NCBI RefSeq assembly: GCF_021117365.1
Contig: NZ_CP088262.1
Location: forward strand, 930,001 to 994,000
Direction of reading: 5' to 3'
DNA: 64,000 bases
Source: Nocardioides sp. cx-173
GTDB taxonomy: Bacteria; Actinomycetota; Actinomycetes; Propionibacteriales; Nocardioidaceae
Shown here: positions 8,742-20,005 of the stretch, piece after piece
Numbering within the stretch: position 1 is the stretch's first letter
Layout of the letters: each line of letters opens with the position of its first letter
Translations under genes and position numbers: made by a program
The notes under the pieces: model-generated
Database searches by the model: none
Told to the model about the DNA's origin: nothing
The model's input: the letters and a program-made list of their open reading frames with translations, nothing else

Positions 8742-9116
8742 GTGCCCACGATTAACCAGCTGGTCCGCAAGGGCCGACAGGACAAGGTGTCCAAGAGCAA
8801 GACGCCTGCCCTGAAGGGTTCGCCCCAGCGCCGCGGTGTCTGCACCCGCGTCTACACGACCACGCCCAAGAAGCCGAACTCCGCCCTTCGCAAGGTCGCC
8901 CGCGTGCGCCTGTCGAGCGGCGTCGAGGTCACCGCCTACATCCCGGGCGTCGGTCACAACCTCCAGGAGCACTCCATCGTGCTCGTGCGCGGCGGCCGGG
9001 TGAAGGACCTCCCCGGTGTGCGCTACAAGATCATCCGCGGCACCCTCGACACCCAGGGTGTCAAGAACCGCAAGCAGGCCCGCAGCCGCTACGGCGCGAA
9101 GAAGGAGAAGAGCTAA
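8742..9116 (+). CDS. rpsL: 30S ribosomal protein S12
   Basis: 124 residues, full length. [12 protein letters not shown] and [11 protein letters not shown], the decoding-centre loops, are intact and carry the lysines whose mutation gives streptomycin resistance in other bacteria, so the allele looks wild type. GTG start at 8742 just after ACCAGG; the ATG 18 nt earlier gives a non-family extension. First gene of the str operon; its TAA shares one base with the rpsG ATG. Confidence 0.98.
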   Translation: MPTINQLVRKGRQDKVSKSKTPALKGSPQRRGVCTRVYTTTPKKPNSALRKVARVRLSSGVEVTAYIPGVGHNLQEHSIVLVRGGRVKDLPGVRYKIIRGTLDTQGVKNRKQARSRYGAKKEKS

Positions 9117-9586
9117 TGCCCCGCAAGGGTCCGGCCCCGAAGCGGCCGATCGACATCGACCCGGTCTACGGCTCGCAGCTGGTCTCCCAGCTCGTCTCCA
9201 AGGTCCTGCAGGACGGCAAGAAGCAGGTCGCGCAGCGCATCGTCTACGGCGCCCTCGAGGGCTGCCGCGAGAAGAACGGCACCGACCCGGTCGTGACGCT
9301 GAAGCGCGCGATGGACAACGTCAAGCCGTCCATCGAGGTGAAGTCCCGCCGCGTCGGTGGCGCCACCTACCAGGTCCCGATCGAGGTCAAGGGCACGCGC
9401 GGCACCACGCTCGCGCTGCGCTGGCTCGTCGGCTACGCCGCCGACCGTCGCGAGAAGACGATGTCCGAGCGGCTCATGAACGAGATCCTCGACGCCTCCA
9501 ACGGCCTCGGTGCCGCGGTGAAGAAGCGCGAGGACACCCACAAGATGGCCGAGTCCAACAAGGCCTTCGCCCACTACCGCTGGTGA
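9116..9586 (+). CDS. rpsG: 30S ribosomal protein S7
   Basis: 156 residues, standard length. [12 protein letters not shown] start, [20 protein letters not shown] and the C-terminal [21 protein letters not shown] are conserved S7 segments. Nucleates 30S head assembly on 16S rRNA. Translationally coupled to rpsL by a 1-base overlap. Confidence 0.98.
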   Translation: MPRKGPAPKRPIDIDPVYGSQLVSQLVSKVLQDGKKQVAQRIVYGALEGCREKNGTDPVVTLKRAMDNVKPSIEVKSRRVGGATYQVPIEVKGTRGTTLALRWLVGYAADRREKTMSERLMNEILDASNGLGAAVKKREDTHKMAESNKAFAHYRW

Positions 9587-9591
9587 CCTGT

Positions 9592-9620
9592 GCGTGAGGG
9601 GTACGCCGTACCCCTCACGC
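9592..9620 (+). promoter_or_regulatory. Intra-operon hairpin between rpsG and fusA
   Basis: Perfect 13-bp arms (GCGTGAGGGGTAC and complement) with a 3-nt loop, 6 nt after the rpsG stop and 40 nt before fusA. No T-tract. It may be a partial terminator, RNA-processing or stability element setting expression within the str operon. Confidence 0.6.
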
Positions 9621-9660
9621 CACCAGCACCCCAACAACTTCCGAGGGACTGAGACTTTCA

Positions 9661-11772
<2,112 letters not shown>

Positions 11773-11851
11773 CCCCCGCACGGGCCACACGCACCACGCA
11801 CCACCACGTCAAGTACGAGTCAAGTAACAACCACACCAGGAGGAGCCCACA

Positions 11852-13045
11852 GTGGCTAAGGCGAAGTTCGAGCGGACCAAGCCGCACGTCAACATCGGAA
11901 CCATCGGTCACATCGACCACGGGAAGACGACGCTGACCGCAGCAATCACCAAGGTGCTGCACGACAAGCACCCGGACCTCAACGCTGCTTCGGCGTTCGA
12001 GGACATCGACAAGGCTCCCGAGGAGCGTCAGCGCGGCATCACGATCTCGATCGCGCACGTCGAGTACCAGACCGAGGCGCGTCACTACGCGCACGTCGAC
12101 TGCCCGGGTCACGCCGACTACATCAAGAACATGATCACCGGTGCGGCTCAGATGGACGGCGCGATCCTCGTGGTTGCCGCCACCGACGGCCCCATGCCGC
12201 AGACGCGTGAGCACGTGCTGCTCGCCCGCCAGGTCGGCGTGCCGGCCCTGGTCGTGGCGCTCAACAAGTGCGACATGGTCGACGACGAGGAGCTCATCGA
12301 GCTCGTCGAGATGGAGGTGCGCGAGCTCCTCTCCGAGTACGAGTTCCCGGGCGACGACGTCCCCGTGGTCCGCGTCGCTGCCTTCCCGGCCCTCCAGGGT
12401 GACGAGAAGTGGGGCGAGTCGATCGTCGAGCTCATGAACGCGGTCGACGAGTACATCCCGACCCCCGAGCGTGAGACCGACAAGCCGTTCCTCATGCCCG
12501 TCGAGGACGTCTTCACGATCACCGGTCGCGGCACGGTCATCACCGGTCGCATCGAGCGGGGCATCATCAAGGTGAACGAGGAGGTCGAGATCATCGGCAT
12601 CCGCGAGAAGTCGCAGAAGTCGACGGTCACCGGCGTCGAGATGTTCCGCAAGCTGCTCGACGAGGGCGAGGCCGGTGAGAACGTCGGTCTGCTGCTTCGT
12701 GGCACCAAGCGCGAGGACATCGAGCGCGGCATGGTCGTCATCAAGCCGGGCACGTCCACCCCGCACACCAACTTCGAGGCCTCGGTCTACATCCTCTCGA
12801 AGGAGGAGGGCGGCCGTCACACGCCGTTCTTCAACAACTACCGCCCGCAGTTCTACTTCCGTACCACGGACGTGACGGGCGTTGTGACCCTTCCCGAGGG
12901 CGTCGAGATGGTCATGCCGGGTGACAACACCGAGATGTCGGTCGAGCTCATCCAGCCGATCGCCATGGACGACGGTCTGAAGTTCGCGATCCGCGAGGGT
13001 GGCCGCACCGTCGGTGCCGGCCGCGTCACCAAGATCACGAAGTAA
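11852..13045 (+). CDS. tuf: Elongation factor Tu
   Basis: 397 residues. [26 protein letters not shown] and NKCDMVD are the GTPase motifs; domains II and III are complete to RVTKITK. Brings aminoacyl-tRNA to the ribosome. GTG start behind a strong AGGAGG. A repeat copy lies 40 bp after the stop, and the next ribosomal gene (rpsJ) is 8.5 kb away. Confidence 0.98.
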   Translation: MAKAKFERTKPHVNIGTIGHIDHGKTTLTAAITKVLHDKHPDLNAASAFEDIDKAPEERQRGITISIAHVEYQTEARHYAHVDCPGHADYIKNMITGAAQMDGAILVVAATDGPMPQTREHVLLARQVGVPALVVALNKCDMVDDEELIELVEMEVRELLSEYEFPGDDVPVVRVAAFPALQGDEKWGESIVELMNAVDEYIPTPERETDKPFLMPVEDVFTITGRGTVITGRIERGIIKVNEEVEIIGIREKSQKSTVTGVEMFRKLLDEGEAGENVGLLLRGTKREDIERGMVVIKPGTSTPHTNFEASVYILSKEEGGRHTPFFNNYRPQFYFRTTDVTGVVTLPEGVEMVMPGDNTEMSVELIQPIAMDDGLKFAIREGGRTVGAGRVTKITK

Positions 13046-13084
13046 GTCCGTGATCGCCGCCGGTCACTGACCGGCTCGATCCAC

Positions 13085-13147
13085 CGCTGACCCGTCAGAA
13101 ACTTTCTGACGGGTCAGCGTCATTTGCGGGGAGTTTCTGACGGGTCA
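13085..13147. repeat. Palindromic intergenic repeat, copy 2, with extra half-site
   Basis: Core 13085-13119 with perfect 17-bp arms around one C, then a 12-bp linker and a third half-site AGTTTCTGACGGGTCA (13132-13147). GACGGGTCA recurs 30 bp apart. Lies between tuf and trmB. Confidence 0.9.
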
Positions 13148-13181
13148 CCTCGGGCAGGACCGAGGGTAGGGAGCAGCGAGA

Positions 13182-13913
13182 ATGACGGGCATGAGCGAGC
13201 AGGCGACGGCGCGACCGCACATGAAGCTGACCGAGGACGGTCGGCGGCTGCGCCAGGTGCTGAGCTACTCGCGGCGGGGGAGTCGGTTCACCCCGAGCCA
13301 GCAGGAGGCGTGGGACGCACACCACCGCGACTGGGTCATCCCGGACGAGGCCGTGGACGAGCCCGGGTTCAGCTGGGCCGAGGTGTTCGGACGTGAGGCA
13401 CCGCTGGTGATCGAGATCGGCCCCGGCGTGGGCGAAGCGACCGGTGTGCTGGCGGCGGCGCGGCCGGACTGCAACGTGGTCGCGTTCGAGGTCTGGCTGC
13501 CGGGCGTCGCGGCGGGTCTCGCGGAGGTCGCGGCGGCGGGTGCCGACAACGTGCGGTTCTGCTCCGTGGACGCCGCGTGGTCCCTCGAGCACCTGGTGGC
13601 GCCGTCCTCGGTCCGCGAGCTGTGGACGTTCTTCCCCGACCCCTGGCCCAAGACCAAGCATCACAAGCGCCGGCTCGTGACGCCGGAGTTCGCCCGGCTG
13701 GTGGCCTCGCGCCTGGAGCCGGGCGGTGTCTGGCGCCTCGCGACCGACTGGGCGGCGTACGCCGTGCAGATGCGCCAGGTCCTCGACGCCGAGCCGGGTC
13801 TCGAGGGTGGGCAGGTGCCGCGCTGGGCGGAGCGACCCGTGACCAAGTTCGAGCGCAAGGGCGTCGCCGTCGGGCGCGAGATCGTGGACCTCGCCTACCG
13901 GCGCGTCGGGTAG
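13182..13913 (+). CDS. trmB: tRNA (guanine-N7)-methyltransferase
   Basis: 243 residues. SAM-binding EIGPGVGEATGVLA and the TrmB signature FFPDPWPKTKHHKRRL are present. Makes m7G46 in tRNA variable loops using SAM. ATG at 13182 is 8 nt after AGGGAG; a second ATG three codons on is possible. First gene after the str operon, separated from tuf by a repeat. Confidence 0.94.
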   Translation: MTGMSEQATARPHMKLTEDGRRLRQVLSYSRRGSRFTPSQQEAWDAHHRDWVIPDEAVDEPGFSWAEVFGREAPLVIEIGPGVGEATGVLAAARPDCNVVAFEVWLPGVAAGLAEVAAAGADNVRFCSVDAAWSLEHLVAPSSVRELWTFFPDPWPKTKHHKRRLVTPEFARLVASRLEPGGVWRLATDWAAYAVQMRQVLDAEPGLEGGQVPRWAERPVTKFERKGVAVGREIVDLAYRRVG

Positions 13914-13924
13914 TCAGGGGCGGG

Positions 13925-14731
13925 TCAGCGGCGCGACGTGAGCCGGTGGCGCAGCTGCGCCTCGCGACGCAGCCGGGCCTGGTCCCGCTCCCGCCGCGAG
14001 GCCACCACCGCGGCCAGGAAGTCCTCGGGCGGCGTGCCCGCGGGCGGCGCGGGCGCCACGTAGCGACGTACCTCGGTCGCGAGCTGGGTCGCCACCGCGG
14101 TGCGCGACTGCGGGTCGAAGGCGTGGTAGCGACCGAGGAACTGGCGCACCGCCAGGGCCAAGCCCGTCGGCAGCGTGGTGATGTCCGCCGTCCGCGCCCA
14201 GCCGGCGAGGTGCTGGGGCATCTGCGAGGGCACGGTGAGCCGGAGGGGCACCCGATCGCGGACGACGTAGGTGCCGGCGGCGAAGTCGCCCAGCCGCTTG
14301 CCGCGGGAGCTGACCAGCGCTGAGAAGAACGCCGGCGCCCCGCCGAAGGCGTAGATCTCGACGAAGCCGACGAGGGCGCGGGTGAACGCGTGCTGGAAGG
14401 AGATCGGACCGCCGTCGTCCCGCACGGTGCGCAGCCCCATCGCGAGCTTGCCGAGCGAGCGCCCGCGGGTCAGCGTCTCGAGGGTTGTGGGGATGACCAG
14501 GAACACCGTGATCAGGGAGCCGACCAGTGCGACGTGGTTGAGCGCGGCGTCGGCGTTGACGGCCGCGAGCAGGAACAGCATGAAGACGGCCACCAGCGAC
14601 AGCACCGTCGCGAGCACGTCGATCAGCCCCGACCCGATGCGCGCGGCCAGGCTGGCCGGCGGCAGGTCGAGCGCGACCGCCTCGCCGGTGACGAGGTCGT
14701 CGGTGGTGAGGGTGGCGAACTCCGGGGTCAT
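13925..14731 (-). CDS. RDD-family membrane protein
   Basis: 268 residues. SLAARIGSGLIDVLATVLSLV contains the R-D pair of the first RDD helix, and GRSLGKLAMGLRTV is the family's second signature; four to five hydrophobic segments, then a charged C-terminus after residue 190. Often found with SpoIIM-like, DUF58 and MoxR genes in actinobacteria, as here. Transport and envelope roles have been proposed for RDD proteins; its job here is unknown. Convergent with trmB, divergent from the SpoIIM-like gene. Confidence 0.85.
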   Translation of the reverse strand: MTPEFATLTTDDLVTGEAVALDLPPASLAARIGSGLIDVLATVLSLVAVFMLFLLAAVNADAALNHVALVGSLITVFLVIPTTLETLTRGRSLGKLAMGLRTVRDDGGPISFQHAFTRALVGFVEIYAFGGAPAFFSALVSSRGKRLGDFAAGTYVVRDRVPLRLTVPSQMPQHLAGWARTADITTLPTGLALAVRQFLGRYHAFDPQSRTAVATQLATEVRRYVAPAPPAGTPPEDFLAAVVASRRERDQARLRREAQLRHRLTSRR

Positions 14732-14755
14732 CGCGGTCAGTGTAGGTGCGAGTCT

Positions 14756-14782
14756 CGTCCGGATCGTCCGGATCGTCCGGCT
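14756..14782. repeat. Three 9-bp direct repeats
   Basis: CGTCCGGAT, CGTCCGGAT, CGTCCGGCT in tandem in the short divergent region between the RDD and SpoIIM-like genes, just upstream of the latter's -10-like hexamer. Possible binding-site array or simple slippage. Confidence 0.5.
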
Positions 14783-14792
14783 CGCCCCCGCC

Positions 14793-14798
14793 TAGAGT
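14793..14798 (+). promoter_or_regulatory. -10-like hexamer for leaderless SpoIIM-like gene
   Basis: TAGAGT ends exactly 6 nt before the GTG at 14805. This supports that GTG over the one at 14799. Confidence 0.45.
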
Positions 14799-14804
14799 GT
14801 GCGC

Positions 14805-15800
14805 GTGGACCTGGACGCGTACGTGCTCGCGCACGCCCACGAGTGGCAGCGGCTGGACCAGCTGGTCCGCACCCGCCGGCTCACCGGGGCGGAGAGCGAC
14901 GAGCTCGTGGAGCGTTACCAGCAGGTGGCCACGCACCTGTCCGTCGTACGCACCTCGGCGCCGGACGCCTCCCTCGTCGGTCACCTGTCCTCGCTGCTCT
15001 CGCACGCGCGCAACAAGGCGGTCGGCACCCGCGTCGGCTCCTGGCGTGGTGTGCGAACCTTCTTCCTCGAGCGGTTCCCCGCAGCGCTGTACCGGTTGCG
15101 CTGGTGGTGGCTGGGATGCCTGGCGGTCAACGTCATCGTCATCGCGGTGATGATGTGGTGGTTGCTGGACCATCCCCAGGTGGAGCAGTCGCTGATCCCG
15201 CCCTCGGAGGTCGACCAGCTCGTCAACGAGGACTTCGAGGGCTACTACAGCGAGTACGCCGCCAGCCACTTCGCGGCGCAGGTCTGGGTCAACAACGCCT
15301 GGGTGGCCGCGCAGTGCGTCGCCCTCGGCATCCTGGGCTTCCCGGTGGTGGTGCTGCTCTTCCACAACATCCTCAACCTCGCGGTGCTGGGCTCGGTGAT
15401 GACCCGTCATGACCGGGGCGAGCTGTTCTGGGGGCTCATCCTCCCGCACGGCCTGCTGGAGCTGACCGCGGTCTTCGTGGCCGGCGGCGTGGGCCTGCGG
15501 CTCTTCTGGTCGTGGGTCGAGCCCGGCCGCCTCACCCGGACCCAGTCGATCGCCCGCGAGGGCCGCACGGCCGCCACCGTCTCGCTCGGCCTGGTGGCCG
15601 TGCTCGCCGTCAGCGGGGTGATCGAGGCCTTCGTGACCCCCTCCGGCCTCCCCACCGCGGCCCGGATCGGGATCGGCATCCTCGCCGAGCTGGTCTTCTT
15701 CGCCTACGTGTTCGTGCTCGGCCGCAACGCGGCGCGCCGCGGCTTCACCGGCGACGTCGACGCCGCGCTGCTCGAGGACCGGGTGGCCACCCAGGTCTAG
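14805..15800 (+). CDS. Stage II sporulation protein M-like membrane protein
   Basis: 331 residues. An N-terminal soluble helical part (1-85, LDQLVRTRRLTGAE, LSVVRTSAP) precedes about six membrane segments. GSVMTRHDRGELFWGLILPHGLLEL with its PHG motif is typical of SpoIIM/DUF95 proteins. No sporulation genes are near; in non-sporulating actinobacteria these occur with RDD, DUF58 and MoxR genes, as here. Role unknown. Start chosen from the upstream -10 spacing. Confidence 0.82.
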   Translation: MDLDAYVLAHAHEWQRLDQLVRTRRLTGAESDELVERYQQVATHLSVVRTSAPDASLVGHLSSLLSHARNKAVGTRVGSWRGVRTFFLERFPAALYRLRWWWLGCLAVNVIVIAVMMWWLLDHPQVEQSLIPPSEVDQLVNEDFEGYYSEYAASHFAAQVWVNNAWVAAQCVALGILGFPVVVLLFHNILNLAVLGSVMTRHDRGELFWGLILPHGLLELTAVFVAGGVGLRLFWSWVEPGRLTRTQSIAREGRTAATVSLGLVAVLAVSGVIEAFVTPSGLPTAARIGIGILAELVFFAYVFVLGRNAARRGFTGDVDAALLEDRVATQV

Positions 15801-15840
15801 CGGCGCCGCGCGGGGTGACGCACCCAGCTGCCGGGCGTTT

Positions 15841-15905
15841 CCCTGACGTTCTGGGCCAGAACTCCGGCCCAGAACGTCAGGGTTATCAGCAGATGCTGAT
15901 AACCC
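15841..15905. terminator. Double hairpin between convergent genes
   Basis: Hairpin 1: 17-bp arms (CCCTGACGTTCTGGGCC and complement, 15841-15882) with an 8-nt loop. Hairpin 2: 11-bp arms (GGGTTATCAGC and complement, 15880-15905) with an AGAT loop. The two share the GGG at 15880-15882, so they compete for it. Lies between the SpoIIM-like and DUF58 genes. Confidence 0.75.
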
Positions 15906-15909
15906 TGCC

Positions 15910-17202
15910 CTACAGCAACCCCCGCGCCTTCAACTGCAGATAGTGGTCGGCGAGGGCGGGCGGGAGACGCTCGGCGTCGGAGTCGACGACGTCGATGCCG
16001 AGGGCGTGCAGCAGGTGGGCGGTACGGCGGCGTCGGGCCAGGACCTGCTCGGCGGCGGCGGCGTCGTACACGTCGTCGATCGTGGCCCGGGCGGCGGCGA
16101 GGCGGTCCAGGGCGGGGTCGCGGACGGAGGCGAGCACGACCCGGTGATGGCGGGTGAGCGCGGGCAGCACGGTGAGCAGCCCTTCCTCGATCGCGGACGG
16201 CTCGAGCGGGGTGAGCAGCACGACCAGGGCCCGCTGTCGGCCCATGCCCTGGACGGCGCCCACGAGGGCGTCCCAGTCGGCCTCCGCGATGACCGGCTCC
16301 AGGTCCGCCATCGCCTCCTGAAGGCGGGCGGCGACGTCGCGGGAGCCGGCGGAGCGCAGCCGCGTGCGCACCCGCCGGTCGCCGGCGACGAAGTCGATCC
16401 GGTCGCCGGCGCGGGCGGCGAGGGCGGCGAGCAGCAGCGCGGCGTCCATCGCGGAGTCGAGGCGGGGTACGTCCTCGACCCGGCCCGCGGACGTGCGCGA
16501 GGTGTCCAGGACGAGCACGACGCGCCGGTCTCGCTCGGGCTGCCAGGTGCGGACCACCACGTTGCGGTTGCGGGCGGAGGCCCGCCAGTCGATCGAGCGC
16601 ACGTCGTCGCCGCGGACGTACTCGCGCAGCGAGTCGAACTCGGTGCCCTGCCCACGCACGCGAACGGCGGCTCGGCCGTCGAGATCGCGGAGCCGGACCA
16701 GCCGTGAGGGCAGGTGCTTGCGGGACTCGAACGGCGGGAGGCTGCGGACGGCCCCGTCGACCTGCACGGTCCGCTGACGGGAGGCGAGGCCGAGCGGCCC
16801 CCGCGTGCGGACGGTGACGCCCACCGCGCGGAGGTCACCGCGCCGGCGCGGCCGCAGGGGAGTACGCAGCAGCGCACGGTGGCCGGGGTCGAGACGCACG
16901 CGGTGGCGGTTGTCGCTCGCGCCTGCGCTCGGCTGCCACGCGTCGCGCACCAGCGCGCGGACGCGGCGGCGCGAGGCGTTGGAGGCGACGAGCGTGGTCT
17001 CGGTGGGGTGGCCCATCCGCACCGCCCCGACCGGCCGGCGCTCCCACGACAGCACGCTCGTCCGCGGCGCCGCCAGCCAGTCGGCCGCCGCGAGCAGGGC
17101 GACCACCAGCAGCCACAGGAACACGGTCCCGACGGTCGGCCGGAGCACCACCGGGACGAGTCCCAGCAGGAGGAGCAGCGGCACCCGCCCCGAGATCGCC
17201 AT
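15910..17202 (-). CDS. DUF58 protein (vWA-like, MoxR partner)
   Basis: 430 residues. Two N-terminal hydrophobic helices (about 5-42), then a soluble part with the DUF58 core RSIDWRASARNRNVVVRTW near residue 220 and LVLDTSRTSAG, a degenerate MIDAS-like motif of a von Willebrand A-type fold. Such proteins pair with MoxR AAA ATPases; 27 bp downstream of moxR here and last in the five-gene operon. Envelope or chaperone-like function inferred only. Confidence 0.87.
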   Translation of the reverse strand: MAISGRVPLLLLLGLVPVVLRPTVGTVFLWLLVVALLAAADWLAAPRTSVLSWERRPVGAVRMGHPTETTLVASNASRRRVRALVRDAWQPSAGASDNRHRVRLDPGHRALLRTPLRPRRRGDLRAVGVTVRTRGPLGLASRQRTVQVDGAVRSLPPFESRKHLPSRLVRLRDLDGRAAVRVRGQGTEFDSLREYVRGDDVRSIDWRASARNRNVVVRTWQPERDRRVVLVLDTSRTSAGRVEDVPRLDSAMDAALLLAALAARAGDRIDFVAGDRRVRTRLRSAGSRDVAARLQEAMADLEPVIAEADWDALVGAVQGMGRQRALVVLLTPLEPSAIEEGLLTVLPALTRHHRVVLASVRDPALDRLAAARATIDDVYDAAAAEQVLARRRRTAHLLHALGIDVVDSDAERLPPALADHYLQLKARGLL

Positions 17203-17229
17203 CAGCAGGTCACCATCGGCGCGTCCGGC

Positions 17230-18222
17230 TCACCGGGGGACCGGCACCGAGCCGAGCGCCGAGGCCAGCACCTGGGCGACGTCGACGCCCTCGAGCTCGG
17301 CCTCGGGACGCAGGCCCAGGCGGTGGACCAGGGTGGCGTGGGCGAGCGACTTGACGTCGTCCGGGGTCACGAAGTCGCGGCCGACCAGCCAGGCCCAGGC
17401 GCGGGACGCGCGCAGCAGCGCGGTCGCGCCGCGTGGGCTGACGCCCAGGCTGAGTGACGGCGACTCCCGTGTGGCCCGCGCGATGTCGACGATGTAGCCG
17501 GCCACCTCGGGGGAGACCTGCACCTTCGTGACGGCCGCCTGGCCGGCGGCGATGTCGCTGGCGCCGGCGACCGCGGTGACCCCGGCGCCGGAGACGTCGC
17601 GCGGGTCGAAACCCGAGGCGTGCCGGCGCAGGATCTCCAGCTCCTGCTCCCGCTGGGGGATCGGCAGCACCACCTTGATCAGGAAGCGGTCCAGCTGGGC
17701 CTCGGGCAGGGGGTAGGTGCCTTCGTACTCGACGGGGTTCTGCGTCGCGGCCACCAGAAACGGCCGAGGCAGTGCGCGCGAGACGCCGTCCACCGACACC
17801 TGGCCCTCCTCCATCGCCTCGAGCAGCGCCGACTGCGTCTTGGGCGGCGTCCGGTTGATCTCATCGGCGAGCAGCAGGTTGGTGAACACCGGCCCCTCAC
17901 GGAAGCTCAGCTGGCCCTGGTGGCTGTCGATCACCATGGACCCGGTGATGTCGCCGGGCATCAGGTCGGGGGTGAACTGCACCCGCCGGGTCTCGACGGA
18001 CAGCGCCGCGGCGAGCGTGCGCACCAGCAGGGTCTTCGCGGTCCCGGGCACGCCCTCCATGAGCACGTGACCGCCGCACAGCAGGGCGACCAGGAGGCCG
18101 GAGACCGCGGCGTCCTGGCCGACGACGGCCTTCGCCACCTCGGTGCGTACGGCGGACAGCCGCTCGCGTGCCCGTTCGTCGTCGACGCGCGGGACCGCGT
18201 CCTCGCTGGTCGTCTCGGTCAT
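17230..18222 (-). CDS. MoxR-family AAA+ ATPase
   Basis: 330 residues. Walker A GVPGTAKTLLV (about 60-68), Walker B LLLADEINRTPPKTQSALLEAM, and sensor ATQNPVEYEGTYPLPEAQLDR are all intact. MoxR ATPases act as chaperones that activate partner proteins with vWA-like domains; the adjacent DUF58 protein is the likely client. Overlaps the DUF4350 gene by 4 bp, so translation is coupled. Confidence 0.93.
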   Translation of the reverse strand: MTETTSEDAVPRVDDERARERLSAVRTEVAKAVVGQDAAVSGLLVALLCGGHVLMEGVPGTAKTLLVRTLAAALSVETRRVQFTPDLMPGDITGSMVIDSHQGQLSFREGPVFTNLLLADEINRTPPKTQSALLEAMEEGQVSVDGVSRALPRPFLVAATQNPVEYEGTYPLPEAQLDRFLIKVVLPIPQREQELEILRRHASGFDPRDVSGAGVTAVAGASDIAAGQAAVTKVQVSPEVAGYIVDIARATRESPSLSLGVSPRGATALLRASRAWAWLVGRDFVTPDDVKSLAHATLVHRLGLRPEAELEGVDVAQVLASALGSVPVPR

Positions 18223-19370
18223 GTGCGGCGTACCTCTCTGTCGAGCTCGGCCAAGCGGGTGGCCAGAGCGATCAGGGCTGTGTCGGTGGCGGGGGCAGGG
18301 GCGTGCGGGCCGATCAGGGCGTCGACCTCGGCCTCGGTGCGCCCGACGTGGCGGGCGACGTCACGCACCAGCGTCCGGGGGTCGGTCGAGGCGCCCAGGC
18401 GCAGGCGTTCGGCGGCGCGGTCGCGCGCGGCCCGGCGCAGGGCCTGGGCGGCGTGCTCCCGGTCGCCGGCACGGCGGTAGAGGCGACCGCGGCTGAGGGT
18501 GGTCTCGATCGCCTTGACCACCACCGGCATCGGCTCGGTAGCGAGCGGGCCGAGGCGCCGCCCGCGCCACAGGACCAGCCCGAGGACGGTGAGCGCGAGC
18601 AGCCAGATCGCCGGAGCGATCCAGTCGGGGACCAGGCTGCCGAGGCTGACCTCGTCCTGTGCCACCAGGTCCTCCACCGCAGGCACGTACCAGACCAGCC
18701 GCTGGTCCTGGCCGAGCAGCCGCAGCGCCACCGCCGCGTTGTCGGCGCGCAGCACCTGGTCGTTGGCGAGTGCGTCGCCGGCGCCGAAGAGGAGCACGTC
18801 GTCGTGCGCGACCAGCAGGGCCCGGCCGTCCCCGTCGCCGAAGCAGCCGCTGCCGGGGTACGAGAGGCCGCTGTCCGCCTCGATCGTGAGCCCGTCGAAC
18901 AGCGGGTCGTCGCAGTCGGCCTCGCGGCCGCTGCCCAGGGGGTCGGTGGACCCGCCAGCGCCCAGCCCCAGCTCGTCGGTCACGGCTACGCCCGGGTCGA
19001 CGAGGACCAGCCGGGCGCTGCCGGCGTGGTCGAGGAGCCGGTCGAGGGTGCTGCGGCCGAGGCTCTGCGTCGAGGTGACGACGACGGTCGTGCCGGCGCC
19101 GGCCTCCGTGCGCTCGAGCTCGGCGGCGCCTCGGGCGACGCTGAGGTCGACTCCCTGGTCCTCCAGCACCCGTGCGACGGCGCGCGCCCCGTCGGCGTCG
19201 GGGTTGGCCGGGTCGAGGCGCGCGTGCGTCCGCTCCTCGCCGCTGGTCCACAGGACCACGCCCACGGCCGCGACCAGCGCCACCGCGATCAGCAGCGCGC
19301 CACGGTGACGCCTAAGCCGGCCGGCTCGGCCGCTCCTGCCCGGCGCGGGAGGTGCCTGCGTCGCGCTCAT
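18219..19370 (-). CDS. DUF4350 membrane protein
   Basis: 383 residues. A basic N-terminus, one membrane helix (about 27-44), then an external-like domain with NPDADGARAVARVLEDQGV and VVVTSTQSLGRSTLDRLL typical of DUF4350, a second helix (WIAPAIWLLALTVLGLVLW, about 265-283) and a helical cytosolic tail. Topology resembles a sensor or adaptor between outside and the MoxR ATPase. Overlaps both neighbours by 4 bp. Confidence 0.85.
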   Translation of the reverse strand: MSATQAPPAPGRSGRAGRLRRHRGALLIAVALVAAVGVVLWTSGEERTHARLDPANPDADGARAVARVLEDQGVDLSVARGAAELERTEAGAGTTVVVTSTQSLGRSTLDRLLDHAGSARLVLVDPGVAVTDELGLGAGGSTDPLGSGREADCDDPLFDGLTIEADSGLSYPGSGCFGDGDGRALLVAHDDVLLFGAGDALANDQVLRADNAAVALRLLGQDQRLVWYVPAVEDLVAQDEVSLGSLVPDWIAPAIWLLALTVLGLVLWRGRRLGPLATEPMPVVVKAIETTLSRGRLYRRAGDREHAAQALRRAARDRAAERLRLGASTDPRTLVRDVARHVGRTEAEVDALIGPHAPAPATDTALIALATRLAELDREVRRT

Positions 19371-20005
19371 CGCACGCCCGCCAGCTCGTCGTCGAGCGCG
19401 AGGACGCCGGCGGCCTGCTCCTCGGTGGCCGGCCGGTCGCCGTACCGGACGGCGTCGAAGAGCCGGGCGCCCAGGTCGACACGGTCGCGCTGGTGGGGGT
19501 ACTCCACGGCCAGGGCCAGCGCGACCTCGTGGGCGGTGGCCCCGGGAGCGTCATCGAGCCGGCCCCGCTCCACCTGGCGCAGGGCCAGGGCGCGGAACCC
19601 GTCGACGAGCGCGTCCTCGTAGCGCTGCTCGGCCATCGCGGTCACGGCGCGAGCGCGCAGCGCGGCCGCGGTGACGTCCTCGCCGGTGAGGACCGGCTGG
19701 TCCTCGTCGTCGCCGCGGGCGGTACGCCGAGCGCGCGAGAGCAGCAGCGCCAGCCCGCCGAGGAGCAGCACCGCGACCAGCATCACCGCCAGGGTCTGCA
19801 ACGGCGGTGCGTCGCTCGCGCTGCTGACCCCGCCGTCGATGCGGCGAGTCAGCCAGTCGACGAGGCGCTGGAGCAGGTTCTGCTCGTGGTACTCCGGCGC
19901 GAGCAGCTCGCGGCGCAGCCGGGAGCGCGCCTCGTCGGGGGTCGGGTCCAGCGGCGGGTCCGCCAGGCGGCCGACGAGCGCGGCAGGCTGAGAGGCGAGC
20001 CTCAC
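19367..20005 (-). CDS. DUF4129 domain protein
   Basis: 212 residues. One membrane helix (LQTLAVMLVAVLLLGGLALLL, roughly 70-90), flanked by a helical N-terminal part rich in Arg/Leu and a C-terminal DUF4129 domain with EDALVDGFRALALRQVERG and ATAHEVALALA. DUF4129 is often found next to transglutaminase or MoxR/DUF58 genes. GTG start at 20005 overlaps the upstream stop (GTGA). Confidence 0.83.
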   Translation of the reverse strand: MRLASQPAALVGRLADPPLDPTPDEARSRLRRELLAPEYHEQNLLQRLVDWLTRRIDGGVSSASDAPPLQTLAVMLVAVLLLGGLALLLSRARRTARGDDEDQPVLTGEDVTAAALRARAVTAMAEQRYEDALVDGFRALALRQVERGRLDDAPGATAHEVALALAVEYPHQRDRVDLGARLFDAVRYGDRPATEEQAAGVLALDDELAGVR

